DNA of 64,000 nucleotides. Source: Arthrobacter pascens. Lineage in GTDB: Bacteria; Actinomycetota; Actinomycetes; Actinomycetales; Micrococcaceae. The stretch covers positions 27,047 through 91,046 of the forward strand of contig NZ_JAFHKT010000127.1 of NCBI RefSeq assembly GCF_017052465.1. The letters are read 5' to 3'. Below the pieces are notes generated by a model. It saw only the letters and a list, made by a program, of their open reading frames with translations, was not told the DNA's origin and searched no databases. The position numbers were made by a program, and so were the translations under genes. Shown piece after piece: positions 42,444 through 51,665 of the stretch (position 1 is its first letter; every line of letters begins with the position of its first letter).

Positions 42444-45400
42444 CTAGATCAGCGAATCGGACAGGTGGTTCGGCGTACCGAACCGGTGCGCCGTGATGCT
42501 GACGGCCTGCTCGTGCAGGAAGGGCAGCAGCTCAACGCGGCCGGCCTCCGTCACCTCGTGCGGGTAGATGGCAATATCCGGACGGCCGCCGGTTGCCTCG
42601 GCCAGGGCGGTGGCGGACCCGCCGATCAGGCGGATGCGCGCCCCGGACAGCTTGCCGGCGGAGGCAAGCCTGCCGGCAGAAGCCAGCCATGCGGCGTCGT
42701 CTTCTACCGTCACCGGGATGTCCAGTCCGGTCAGCACCGCGCGGAGCTGTGCCGGAAGTGCGACGCCGGAGGAGACGGTCAGCGGCGAACCGGCAAGGAC
42801 GCCGGCAGCCACCGTGCGGACGAGCGCACGGAGGGGCTCGCCGTCGGACAGCCGGACGGTGACCGGAAGCGTCCGGTACCGGAAGATGTTGCGCTCGGCG
42901 CTCAGTGCGGAGACATCCTTGGCCGTGCCAAATTCGTCAGCCCAGGCGAGGGCGTCGGAACCGAGTGCACGCTCCAGCGACCCCAGCGCTGCCGGGTCAA
43001 GCTCGCCCTGCACGGCGTCGACGAGGCGGCGAACGCCGGGGTGGGTGATCCGGGCAGTTGCGCCCTGCGAGTTCTCCCTGCTGGTCCACGCACCCAGGCC
43101 GACAAGGTAGTTGGGTCCGCCGGCCTTCGTGCCGGCGCCAACGGCCGACTTCTTCCAGCCGCCGAAGGGCTGGCGCTGCACGATGGCCCCGGTGATGCCG
43201 CGGTTCACGTACAGGTTGCCGGCCTGGATGGTGTCGAGCCACAGGCCGAGCTCCTCGGTGTCGAGGGAGTGCAGGCCCGCGGTGAGGCCGTAGTCCACTT
43301 CGTTCTGGATGGCGATGGCCTCCTCCAGGGTTTCGGCGGTCATGACGCCCAGCACCGGGCCGAAGAATTCGGTCAGGTGGAAGTAGGATCCGCGCTTGAC
43401 GCCGTAGCGCATGCCCGGGCTCCACAGCCGGCCGGTGCTGTCCAGCTTGCGGGGTTCCACGGCCCAGTTCTCGCCGTCACCCAGGGTGGTGAGCGCGTTG
43501 AGGAGCTTGCCGTTGGCGGGCTCGATGATGGGGCCCATCTGGCTCGTCGGGTCCTCCGGGTAGCCCACCTTCAGCGAGGTCACGGCGTCGATCAGCTGGT
43601 TGTGGAACCGCTTCGACTTCGCCACGGAGCCCACCAGGATCACCAGTGAGGCCGCGGAGCACTTCTGTCCGGCGTGGCCGAAGGCGGAGTACGCCACGTC
43701 CTTGGCCGCGAGGTCGAGGTCCGCGCTGGGGGTGACGATGATGGCGTTCTTGCCGCTGGTTTCCGCCAGGAGCGGCAGGTCCTTGCGGAAGGAGCGGAAC
43801 AGCTCTGCCGTCTCGTAGCCGCCCGTAAGGATCACGCGGTCCACGGCCGGGTGCGAGATCAGCTGCTTGCCGAGCTCACGCTCGCCCAGCTGCACCATGG
43901 TCAGCACGTCGCGGGGAATCCCGGCCTCCCACAGCGCCTCGATCATCACGGCGCCGCTGCGGCGGGCCTGCTTGGCGGGCTTGATCACGACGGCGGAACC
44001 GGCGGCAAGCGCCGCCAGCACCGAACCGGCGGGAATGGCCACCGGGAAGTTCCACGGCGGGGTCACCAGGGTGAGCTTGGCCGGCACGAAGGTGGCGCCG
44101 TCGACGTCGTCCAGTTTGCGGGCGGACTCGGCGTAGTAATGCGCGAAGTCAACGGCCTCGCTGACCTCGGGGTCGCCCTGGTCGAGGGTCTTGCCCGTTT
44201 CACTGGCCATGACCTCGAGCAGGTCGGCGCGGCGGGCTTCCAGCAGGTCGCCGGCGCGGTGCAGGATCTCCGCACGCTCGGCGCCGGACAGCGCGCCCCA
44301 GGCCTTGCCCTTTTCGACGGCGGTTTCGATCACGGTGTTGAGAGTGTCCGCGTCCGTGATGGTTGCGGCTTCGACGGAGGCATTGCCCAGCGTCGAGGAC
44401 GGAACGCGGTCCAGGATGGCCCGGCCCCAGTCACGGTTGGCGGGCAGCGACGGATCGGTGTCCGGGGTGTTTTCGAAGTGGTCGCGCGGCATGGGCACGG
44501 CCGGGAGGTTGCGGTTCTGCTGGCGGCTCGGCGGCGGGACCTCGTCGTCGAGTTCTGCCAGCGAGGCGAGGAAGCGCTGCTTCTCGCGCTCGAACAGGGC
44601 TTCGTTTTCGCTGAGCTCGAAGACGGCGGACATGAAGTTTTCCTGGCTGGCGCCCTCTTCGAGGCGGCGGATCAGGTAGGCGATGGCGACGTCGAACTCA
44701 GCCGGGTGCACCACCGGTGTGTAGAGGAGCAGGGAACCGACGTCCTTCTTCACGGCTTCGGCCTGGCCCTGGGCCATCCCGAGCAGCATTTCGAACTCGA
44801 TGCCGGATTCCACGCCGCGCTGCTTGGCGAGCAGCCACGAGAAGGCGATGTCGAAGAGGTTGTGGCCGGCCACGCCGATCCGGATGTTCCTGATGCGGTC
44901 CGGGTGCAGCGCATAGTTGATCACGCGCTTGTAGTTGGTGTCCGATTCCTGCTTGCTGCCGCAGGTGGCCAGCGGCCAGTCGTGGAGGGAGGATTCGACC
45001 TGTTCCATGGGCAGGTTGGCGCCCTTGACGACGCGGACCTTGATGGCGGCGCCGCCATCGGCGCGGCGGGCAGCCGCCCAGTCCTGCAGGCGGATCATGG
45101 CGGACAGCGCGTCCGGGAGGTAGGCCTGCAGTACGATGCCGGCCTCGAGGTTCTTGAACTCGGGCTTGTCCAGGATTCTGGTGAAGACCGCAATGGTCAT
45201 ATCCAGGTCCTTGTATTCCTCCATGTCCAGGTTGATGAACTTCGCCTTCTGCGCGGCGCCGGCGTAGGAGGCGGCGCGTGCGAACAGCGGGGTGAGCCGC
45301 TCAACGACGTGCTCCACGGCCTCGTCGAATCCCCAGGCCGAGTGCGGGGCCACGGTGGAGGACACCTTGATGGACACATAGTCCACGTCGGGCCGGGCCA

Positions 45401-45980
45401 GCAGGGTGTGCGTGCCTTCGAGCCGGCGGGATGCCTCGTGCTCGCCCAGGACTGCCTCACCGAGGAGGTTGACGTTCAGCTTGATGCCGTCCTTGCGGAT
45501 TTTGGCGATGGCCGGCCCCAGCTTGGCATCGGTGGCGTCGACGATGAGGTGGCCCACCATTTCGCGCAGGACGCGGCGGGCGATCGGAATGACGACGTTC
45601 GGGAGGACCGGCGCCATGGTGCCGCCGAGGCGGACGGCGCTGCGCATGTGCCAGGGCAGGAAGGCCGGAACCTTCGGCGCCAGGGCCGCAAGGTTCCGGG
45701 CTGCGACTTTGAGGTCCTCGGGACGGACCACGCCGTCCACGAAGCCAACCGTGAAGTCCAGGCCGTTCGGGTCCTTCAGGACACCGGCGAGCTGTTCCGC
45801 GGAAGCGTCCGCCGGAATCTTGGCCGCTTCCGTCAGCCACCGGCGCACCAGCGCGATGGCTTCGTTGGACAGGGACGCCGCTTCGGCGACGTGGGAACCC
45901 GCAGGGCGGGTAGCGACGGCGCCGGTCTCAGCGGCGTCCTTGCCTGCAGAAACACGGTGATCCGTTGCGATGTGGGTCAT
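42444..45980 (-). CDS. putA: Bifunctional proline dehydrogenase / L-glutamate gamma-semialdehyde dehydrogenase
   Basis: A 1178-residue PutA. The proline dehydrogenase barrel (about 80-480) has VSIKVSSTVAPH, YLPDALSAMIRLQDW, RVVKGANLPMEQVE and a YLIRRLEEGASQENFM flavin/substrate motif. The aldehyde dehydrogenase part (about 510-1000) has PWNFPVAIPAGSVLAALAAG, the Glu in LAETSGKNAI and catalytic Cys in HAGQKCSAASLVIL. A C-terminal tail of about 170 residues is less conserved. There is no N-terminal ribbon-helix-helix DNA-binding domain, so regulation must be external. It oxidises proline to glutamate in two steps. Its promoter matches that of the amino-acid permease upstream. Confidence 0.95.
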   Translation of the reverse strand: MTHIATDHRVSAGKDAAETGAVATRPAGSHVAEAASLSNEAIALVRRWLTEAAKIPADASAEQLAGVLKDPNGLDFTVGFVDGVVRPEDLKVAARNLAALAPKVPAFLPWHMRSAVRLGGTMAPVLPNVVIPIARRVLREMVGHLIVDATDAKLGPAIAKIRKDGIKLNVNLLGEAVLGEHEASRRLEGTHTLLARPDVDYVSIKVSSTVAPHSAWGFDEAVEHVVERLTPLFARAASYAGAAQKAKFINLDMEEYKDLDMTIAVFTRILDKPEFKNLEAGIVLQAYLPDALSAMIRLQDWAAARRADGGAAIKVRVVKGANLPMEQVESSLHDWPLATCGSKQESDTNYKRVINYALHPDRIRNIRIGVAGHNLFDIAFSWLLAKQRGVESGIEFEMLLGMAQGQAEAVKKDVGSLLLYTPVVHPAEFDVAIAYLIRRLEEGASQENFMSAVFELSENEALFEREKQRFLASLAELDDEVPPPSRQQNRNLPAVPMPRDHFENTPDTDPSLPANRDWGRAILDRVPSSTLGNASVEAATITDADTLNTVIETAVEKGKAWGALSGAERAEILHRAGDLLEARRADLLEVMASETGKTLDQGDPEVSEAVDFAHYYAESARKLDDVDGATFVPAKLTLVTPPWNFPVAIPAGSVLAALAAGSAVVIKPAKQARRSGAVMIEALWEAGIPRDVLTMVQLGERELGKQLISHPAVDRVILTGGYETAELFRSFRKDLPLLAETSGKNAIIVTPSADLDLAAKDVAYSAFGHAGQKCSAASLVILVGSVAKSKRFHNQLIDAVTSLKVGYPEDPTSQMGPIIEPANGKLLNALTTLGDGENWAVEPRKLDSTGRLWSPGMRYGVKRGSYFHLTEFFGPVLGVMTAETLEEAIAIQNEVDYGLTAGLHSLDTEELGLWLDTIQAGNLYVNRGITGAIVQRQPFGGWKKSAVGAGTKAGGPNYLVGLGAWTSRENSQGATARITHPGVRRLVDAVQGELDPAALGSLERALGSDALAWADEFGTAKDVSALSAERNIFRYRTLPVTVRLSDGEPLRALVRTVAAGVLAGSPLTVSSGVALPAQLRAVLTGLDIPVTVEDDAAWLASAGRLASAGKLSGARIRLIGGSATALAEATGGRPDIAIYPHEVTEAGRVELLPFLHEQAVSITAHRFGTPNHLSDSLI

Positions 45981-46022
45981 GGCTTGTTCTCGTTCTTTCC
46001 GTGGTTAGTGAGCGTCTTATTC

Positions 46023-46059
46023 ATCAGTATGGGCTTCAACTCACGTAAGATAAAGCGAC
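46023..46059 (-). promoter_or_regulatory. putA promoter with motif shared with the permease gene
   Basis: On the minus strand: GTCGC-TTTATC-N17-CATACT-GAT, a well-spaced -35/-10 pair 43 bases upstream of the putA ATG. The plus-strand block ATCAGTATG-N14-TAAGATAAAGCGAC recurs with only two substitutions in front of the permease (47858-47894). Confidence 0.7.
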
Positions 46060-46141
46060 CTTTCCTGAGCGATACAGGTTAGAAAAACCGATCATTTGCC
46101 AGAGCCGTTCCGGCCCCGGAAAATCCCCGCCGGCCACCCCC

Positions 46142-46334
46142 GACGCTCCCTCACCTTTCGCCGCCTCCCCGCCCGACGCTCCCTCACCTTTCGCCGCCTC
46201 CCGGCCCGACGCTCCCTCACCTTTCGCCGCGAAACGACGAACCCTCCCTCACCAACGGGTGAGGGAGGGTTCGCATATGGCGCCCCAAAAGTGAGGGAGC
46301 GTTGCGGAAATGGCCGCAGTAAGTGGGGGAGAGT
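46142..46334. repeat. GACGCTCCCTCAC repeat array, locus 1
   Basis: Forward units with the core GACGCTCCCTCAC start at 46142, 46175 and 46208 (33-base period). A perfect 16-base hairpin (46238-46253 with 46258-46273, loop AACG) built from CCCTCCCTCACC follows, then reverse units at 46291 and 46323 (32 bases apart). The same family occurs near 63.4-63.8 kb. The hairpin could end transcription of the permease gene. Confidence 0.92.
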
Positions 46335-46338
46335 GGAA

Positions 46339-47799
46339 CTACACGGGGGTGTGCATCTCCACGGCCTCGTCGTGCCTGGGGCTGTTCGGGTTCATCAGGG
46401 AGTGCCTGCGGCCGTAGCCGAAGTAGATGACAAGGCCAATGACAAGCCAGACACCGAACCGCGCCCACGTTTCCCAGTGGAGCTGGAACATGAGGAAGGC
46501 TGAGGCCAAGACGCCGAAGGCCGGGACCAGGGGCATCAGCGGCAGGCGGAACTCCCGCGGCGCGTCGGGCTTCTTGTAGCGGAACACAATGACCGCAAAG
46601 CAGACCACTACGAAGGCGGCGAGAATACCGATGTTGGTGAGATCGGCAACGGCCTTGATGGGGAAGACGCCGGCCAGCAGTGCGGACGCGACGCCCGCGA
46701 TCCACGTGACGCGCTGGGGCGTGCCGTGGTGGTCCGTCTTGGAGAACCAGCCCGGAAGCAGACCGTCGCGGCTCATGGAGAACCAGACACGGGTCACGCC
46801 CAGGAGGAACGTGAGCATGACGGTGAGGATGGACAGCACGGCAAAGACGGAGATGATGGTGGCAATGACCGGCAGGCCGACTCCGGTGAATGCCGAGGCG
46901 AACCCGGCAGCCGGGTCAATGTCCTGGTAGTTCTGCATTCCCGTCAGGACAAGGGTGGCTGCAACATACAGGAGCATGGCAATGATAAGGGACAGGATGA
47001 TGGCCTTGGGCATGTGCTTCTTGCCGTCGGTTGCTTCTTCCGCCGCCGTACTCATGGCGTCGTAGCCGAACACGGCAAAGAAGACGGTGGCAGCGCCTGC
47101 GAAGACCGGCCCAATGCCGCTGGGCATGAACGGGTTGAAGTTATCGGCGTTGATGTAGAAGACGCCCAGCCCGATGATGAACAGGATGAGGACCACCTTG
47201 ATGGCCACCGCCACGAGCTCAAACCGCCCAAAGGCCTTGGTTCCGCGCGACAGGATCCAGGTGACCAGCAGGCAGACCAGGATGGCGGGGATGTTGACGA
47301 TGCCGCCCTTGCCCTCATCCGGGGTCGAGGTCATCCAGACAGGCATCTGGACGCCGATGCCGGACAAGAAGGCATCGAAGTAGCCGGAGATGCCAATGGC
47401 CACCACCGCCACGATGGCAATGTATTCCAGCAGGAGGTCCCAGCCGATGAACCAGCCGATCACTTCACCGAGTGCCACGTAGCCGTAGGTGTACGCGGAG
47501 CCGGCGCGGGGGATCATGCCGGCGAACTCAGCGTAGGAAAGGGCCGCGGCAGCTGAGGCCAGGCCGGCAATCAGGAAGGAAAACAGAACCGCGGGGCCGA
47601 CGCCGGGCGTGCCCTCGCTGCCGTGGGCCACGAGCCCTGCCAGCGAAAAGATACCGACGCCGATAATGCCGCCGACGCCGATGGCAGTGAGCTGCCACAG
47701 TCCGAGGGACTTGAAGAGGCCGCTGTGCTTGTTCTCGATTTCGATGTCATCAATGGGCTTGCGCCTAAGGATGGACTGGGTGGGATCTTTAGTTGTCAT
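46339..47799 (-). CDS. APC-family amino-acid permease (CAT/YfnA-like)
   Basis: A 486-residue, 12- to 14-helix transporter of the cationic amino-acid transporter branch. Landmarks are GLWQLTAIGVGGIIGVGIFSLAG, ALSYAEFAGMIPRAGSAYTYGYVALGE, FFAVFGYDAMSTAAEEATDGKKHMP and the SRDGLLPGWFSK segment. ATG at 47799 is chosen because AGGAG lies eight bases upstream. Its promoter closely matches that of putA, so proline or a proline-related amino acid is a plausible substrate, although the subfamily by itself would suggest basic or branched amino acids. Confidence 0.88.
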   Translation of the reverse strand: MTTKDPTQSILRRKPIDDIEIENKHSGLFKSLGLWQLTAIGVGGIIGVGIFSLAGLVAHGSEGTPGVGPAVLFSFLIAGLASAAAALSYAEFAGMIPRAGSAYTYGYVALGEVIGWFIGWDLLLEYIAIVAVVAIGISGYFDAFLSGIGVQMPVWMTSTPDEGKGGIVNIPAILVCLLVTWILSRGTKAFGRFELVAVAIKVVLILFIIGLGVFYINADNFNPFMPSGIGPVFAGAATVFFAVFGYDAMSTAAEEATDGKKHMPKAIILSLIIAMLLYVAATLVLTGMQNYQDIDPAAGFASAFTGVGLPVIATIISVFAVLSILTVMLTFLLGVTRVWFSMSRDGLLPGWFSKTDHHGTPQRVTWIAGVASALLAGVFPIKAVADLTNIGILAAFVVVCFAVIVFRYKKPDAPREFRLPLMPLVPAFGVLASAFLMFQLHWETWARFGVWLVIGLVIYFGYGRRHSLMNPNSPRHDEAVEMHTPV

Positions 47800-47857
47800 A
47801 CGGGGACTCCTGCGTAGGTGCGGCCCCATCATCCGCCCTGTGATGGGGGTAACACTG

Positions 47858-47894
47858 ATCAGTATGCAAGCAACGTTGCATTAGATAAAGTGAC
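47858..47894 (-). promoter_or_regulatory. Permease promoter with motif shared with putA
   Basis: On the minus strand GTCAC-TTTATC-N17-CATACT-GAT, 59 bases upstream of the permease ATG. Plus-strand form ATCAGTATG-N14-TTAGATAAAGTGAC; the spacer holds the palindrome GCAACGTTGC (47870-47879). CATTAGAT is repeated 33 bases further on (47912), toward the lysR gene. Confidence 0.7.
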
Positions 47895-47937
47895 TAATAC
47901 TAACCAATATTCATTAGATCTAACTAAGGAACAGTCT

Positions 47938-48870
47938 ATGCTCGATGTTCGTCGCCTCAGACTGCTCCGCGAGCTGAAGATCCGGGGCACCCTCGCAGAG
48001 GTGGCCGCAGCCCTGCAGTACAGTCCGTCATCAGTCTCCCAGCAGTTGGCCCTTCTTGAGAAGGAAGCTGGAGTTGAACTGCTGAGGAAAACCGGAAGGA
48101 AAGTGCAGCTCACGCCCCAGGCGGAAGTTCTCGTGGCCCACACCGCCCAACTGCTCGAGACGCTGGAACAGGCCGAAGCCGACCTGGCCGCCTCCCTCAC
48201 GACCGTCTCAGGCACCGTCCGGATCGCCGTTTTCCAGTCCGCCGCGCTGGCACTCATGCCGGACACCCTGACGCTCATGGCCGGCACCTACCCCGAGGTC
48301 AGGATCGAAATGACCCAGCGGGAACCCGAAACTGCGCTCCACGAAACGTGGGCCAGGGACTTCGACATTGTCATCGCTGAGCAGTATCCGGGCCATGCCG
48401 CTCCGCGCTATCCGGAGCTGGACCGGATCAAACTGACCACCGATGCCATCCGGCTGGCGGTTCCGCCCGAGTCAAAGGACCATCCGCCCGTCACGTCGCT
48501 CGAAGACACGGCGGAGATGGCCTGGGTCATGGAGCCTCGCGGTGCCGCTTCGCGCCATTGGGCCGAGCAGGCGTGCAGGAGTGCCGGGTTCGAGCCCGAC
48601 GTCCGCTTCGAAACCGCTGACCTCCAGGCGCAGATCCGGCTGATCGAGTCGGGCAATGCCGTGGGCCTCATGCCGGATCTCGTGTGGACCGGCCGCGGCA
48701 CCACAGCCGAGCTCATTGAACTGCCCGAGAAGCCGCGCAGGACAGTGTTCACCTCTGTGCGCCGCTCGAGCGCCAAGCGCCCGGCGATTCTCGCGGCCCG
48801 CGAGATCCTGGCAACCACTGCCGCCTCCATCGCAGCCTCGAAAGACCACGAGATGGAGGGTCCGTCGTAG
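47938..48870 (+). CDS. LysR/ArgP-like transcriptional regulator, candidate regulator of putA and permease
   Basis: A 310-residue regulator. The HTH covers about 1-60 (LDVRRLRLLRELKIRGTLAEVAA, SPSSVSQQLALLEKEAG), and the effector-binding domain 88-300 starts GTVRIAVFQSAALALMPDTL. ATG at 47938 follows AAGGA. Divergent from the amino-acid permease across an AT-rich spacer with repeats. Because the permease promoter is nearly duplicated in front of putA, this protein is the best candidate for a proline-responsive activator of both; that is inference. Confidence 0.9.
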   Translation: MLDVRRLRLLRELKIRGTLAEVAAALQYSPSSVSQQLALLEKEAGVELLRKTGRKVQLTPQAEVLVAHTAQLLETLEQAEADLAASLTTVSGTVRIAVFQSAALALMPDTLTLMAGTYPEVRIEMTQREPETALHETWARDFDIVIAEQYPGHAAPRYPELDRIKLTTDAIRLAVPPESKDHPPVTSLEDTAEMAWVMEPRGAASRHWAEQACRSAGFEPDVRFETADLQAQIRLIESGNAVGLMPDLVWTGRGTTAELIELPEKPRRTVFTSVRRSSAKRPAILAAREILATTAASIAASKDHEMEGPS

Positions 48871-48923
48871 TGTTTCCTGGGTCACAGCCAGAACGTTGAC
48901 CCCGGCGTTAGACTGTTCACGTT

Positions 48924-49352
48924 ATGAATCGCACAATGTTTAAGTCCAAAATCCACCGCGCCACTGTCACGCACGCGGACCTGCACTACGTGGGTTCCGT
49001 CACCGTGGACCTGGACCTGCTGGACGCTGCCGACATCCTGCCCGGCGAACTCGTGGCCATTGTGGACGTCACCAACGGCGCCCGCCTTGAGACGTACACG
49101 ATCGCGGGGGAACGCGGTTCAGGCGTGATCGGAATCAACGGCCCGGCTGCGCACCTGGTTCATGAGAACGACGTCGTCATCCTGATCACCTACGCGGCGA
49201 TGACCACCGAGGAAGCCAGGGCCTACGATCCCAAAGTGGTCCACGTGGACAAGAACAACAAGATCATCCAGCTGGGCAACGATCCGGCGGAAGGCCTCAC
49301 CCCCGGACTCATGCGCCCGCCGTTCGCTTTGAACAACGCTTCCCTCAGCTGA
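48924..49352 (+). CDS. panD: Aspartate 1-decarboxylase proenzyme
   Basis: A 142-residue PanD. The self-cleavage site HYVGSVTVD has Gly24-Ser25, Ser25 becoming the pyruvoyl group; [18 protein letters not shown] and [22 protein letters not shown] complete the barrel. It makes beta-alanine for pantothenate. It stands alone between the lysR and AEC genes; panB/C are not in the window. Confidence 0.95.
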   Translation: MNRTMFKSKIHRATVTHADLHYVGSVTVDLDLLDAADILPGELVAIVDVTNGARLETYTIAGERGSGVIGINGPAAHLVHENDVVILITYAAMTTEEARAYDPKVVHVDKNNKIIQLGNDPAEGLTPGLMRPPFALNNASLS

Positions 49353-49525
49353 GCCCAGGCCGGCGGCCTGAGGCCGTGCCGGGGCCAGGAGCCAGGGCCG
49401 AGCCGGGACCGGGAGGCCCGAATAACGAGATCCCCACCACAAGGCAATCCTCCGGCGAATAAATCTGATTAAGCTGGGATGGTGGACGCCTCCCCTTGTA
49501 CTTCCAAGCCTTCAGCGACAGCCGA

Positions 49526-50452
49526 ATGCTAGGCGTCCTTGCGGGCTTCTTCGTCGTCTGGTGCATCATCCTCGTGGGAATGTTCGTTGGCCGGCGAGGC
49601 ATCCTCGGCGATAACGCCCGCCAGGTCCTCAGCGGGCTGACCTTCTTCGTAGCCAGCCCGGCACTGCTCTTCGAGACCCTGAGCAAGGCTCGGCTCCAGG
49701 AGGTTTTCGCCGCCCCGCTGCTGGTCGCCGCGGTGGGGGCCGTGGCCACCGCCGCCATTTTCTTCGTCATCGTCAGGTTCCTGCTCAAACGCAGCATGCC
49801 GGAGTCCCTCGTCTCATCGATGAGCGCCTCGCTGGCCAACTCAGCAAACCTGGGCATTCCCATCGCCGTGTACGTCCTGGGAGACGCCAGCTATGTGGCT
49901 CCGCTGCTGATTTTTCAGCTCGCGTTCTTCACGCCGCTGTTCCTGATGGCGCTGGACTCCACCACCAGCGTGCACCGCACCACCCCGCTCCGGTTCGTCC
50001 TGATGATCCTGAAGAACCCCATGATCGTGGGTTCTGCCCTTGGCCTCGTGGTGGCCGGAACCGGGTGGCAGGTCCCGCCCCTGATCCTGCAGCCCATTCA
50101 CCTGATCGGCGGAGCCGCCATTCCCGCGATGCTGATGGCCTTCGGCATGAGCCTGAACGGGTCCCGGCCGCTGCAGGCCGCCACAGCGCGCAGAGTGGAT
50201 GCCCTGGTGGCCAGTGCGTTCAAGCTCGTCGTCCACCCGGCGATCGCCTACGTCTTCGCGCGCTTCGCGCTCGGCATGGAGGGCCACGCCCTCTTCGCCG
50301 CCGTGGTCACGTCCGCCCTGCCCACCGCACAAAACGTCTTCGTGGCAGCCAGCCGGTACCGGACCGGCCTCACCGTCGCCAAAGACACGGTGCTGATCAC
50401 CACCGTCGTGGCGGTGCCGGCCTTGGTCGGCGTGGCGGTGCTGCTGGCATGA
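49526..50452 (+). CDS. AEC-family (auxin efflux carrier-like) transporter
   Basis: A 308-residue membrane protein with ten helices in the two-fold AEC pattern: MLGVLAGFFVVWCIILVGMF, LVSSMSASLANSANLGIPIAVYVLG, PLILQPIHLIGGAAIPAMLMAFGMSL and ALPTAQNVFVAASRY. Bacterial members move malate, malonate or amino acids. ATG at 49526 is chosen because homology begins there; a TTG ten codons upstream is possible. Followed closely by the FAD oxidase gene, 51 bases away. Confidence 0.88.
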   Translation: MLGVLAGFFVVWCIILVGMFVGRRGILGDNARQVLSGLTFFVASPALLFETLSKARLQEVFAAPLLVAAVGAVATAAIFFVIVRFLLKRSMPESLVSSMSASLANSANLGIPIAVYVLGDASYVAPLLIFQLAFFTPLFLMALDSTTSVHRTTPLRFVLMILKNPMIVGSALGLVVAGTGWQVPPLILQPIHLIGGAAIPAMLMAFGMSLNGSRPLQAATARRVDALVASAFKLVVHPAIAYVFARFALGMEGHALFAAVVTSALPTAQNVFVAASRYRTGLTVAKDTVLITTVVAVPALVGVAVLLA

Positions 50453-50503
50453 CGGTGCAGCGGTAATGACAGTGACTGAAAACGGCCTGAATTTGGAGGA
50501 ATC

Positions 50504-51634
50504 GTGAACACTGCCCTGGACACTGTGGTGATTGGCGGCGGCGCCATGGGCTCCGCCGCGGCGTGGGCGCTGGCGCGGCGCGGCCGGCCGGTGACGCTGC
50601 TGGAGCAGTTTGGGCCGGGGCACCTCATCGGGGCGTCACACGGCGCCACCCGGAACCTCAGCCTTGCCTATTCCGAGCCGGACTACGTTGCCATGCTGGC
50701 GGAAACGCTCCGCCTCTGGCGCGAGCTCGAAGACGAGAGCGGCGAACAGTTGCTGGCGCGCACCGGCGTCGTCAACCACGGCCCGGATCCGCAGCTGGGC
50801 GCCATGCATGCCGCGCTGAACCGTGCCGGCCTGCGGGCAGAGTTCCTGCCGACGGCGGAGGCCGGCGAGCGCTGGCGCGGCATCCGGTTCGACCAGCAGG
50901 TGCTGTACATGCCCGACGGAGGACAGCTCAACCCCGAGCTGGCGCTGCCGGCCCTCCAGCGGCTGGCCGTCCGGCACGGCGCGGAGGTGCGGCACCACGT
51001 GAAGGTGGTGGACCTGCAGGTCCTCGACGACGGCGTCCGCGTCACCGTGGACGCCGGCGGTGCCGCCGAGGTGCTCACCGCACGCCAGGCGGTGGTCACC
51101 GCCGGCGGCTGGACATCCAAACTGCTGGGGGACATGGCAGGGACGCCCCGGCTGACCGTCACGCAGGAGCAGCCGGCCCATTTCGGCATTGCGGACACCG
51201 GCGCGGCCTGGCCCGGGTTCAACCACTTTCCGGGGACGGGGGACGACTACGCGGGCTGGTACTCCCCCGTGTATGGGATGCATACACCGGGCGAGGGAAT
51301 CAAGGCCGGCTGGCACGGCGTGGGGCCTGTGGTGGACCCGGACCACAGGTCGTTCCAGCCCGAACCGATGCAGCGCGCCGCACTGCAACGCTACGCGAGG
51401 CACTGGCTGCCCGGCGTGGACGCCGACTCCATGGCCGACATCAGCTGCACCTACACCACCGCGCCGGACCACAACTTCGTCCTGGACCGGCTGGGTCCCG
51501 TGGTGATCGGGGCCGGATTCGCCGGCCATGGCTTCAAGTTCACGCCGGTGGTCGGCAGGATGCTGGCAGACCTCGCCACCGGGGAAGGCAGGGCACCGGC
51601 CATCTTCTCGGCCGCCCGCCCGGGCATCCGCTAG
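50504..51634 (+). CDS. Monomeric sarcosine oxidase / N-methyl-amino-acid oxidase-like flavoenzyme
   Basis: A 376-residue DAO-family flavoprotein. The FAD-binding Rossmann motif is VVIGGGAMGSAAAWALARRG (8-27), followed by GASHGATRNL. Cys315 in ISCTYTTAPDHNF falls where monomeric sarcosine oxidase attaches FAD covalently, and GAGFAGHGFKFTPVVG is the matching C-terminal block. It should oxidise sarcosine, N-methyltryptophan or a similar N-methyl or secondary amine. GTG start preceded by GGAGG. The nearby AEC transporter may supply substrate. Confidence 0.88.
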   Translation: MNTALDTVVIGGGAMGSAAAWALARRGRPVTLLEQFGPGHLIGASHGATRNLSLAYSEPDYVAMLAETLRLWRELEDESGEQLLARTGVVNHGPDPQLGAMHAALNRAGLRAEFLPTAEAGERWRGIRFDQQVLYMPDGGQLNPELALPALQRLAVRHGAEVRHHVKVVDLQVLDDGVRVTVDAGGAAEVLTARQAVVTAGGWTSKLLGDMAGTPRLTVTQEQPAHFGIADTGAAWPGFNHFPGTGDDYAGWYSPVYGMHTPGEGIKAGWHGVGPVVDPDHRSFQPEPMQRAALQRYARHWLPGVDADSMADISCTYTTAPDHNFVLDRLGPVVIGAGFAGHGFKFTPVVGRMLADLATGEGRAPAIFSAARPGIR

Positions 51635-51665
51635 CAAGCACCCGGAGGATGGCTGCTTCCCGGAC

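Noticed and set aside
43674..46082. 802-codon plus-strand frame opposite putA
   Set aside because: It is the complementary-frame shadow of putA in GC-rich DNA; it has no domain and is compositionally odd. The same holds for other long opposite-strand frames, e.g. 18723-20261, 2184-2805, 5208-6662 and 29962-30597.
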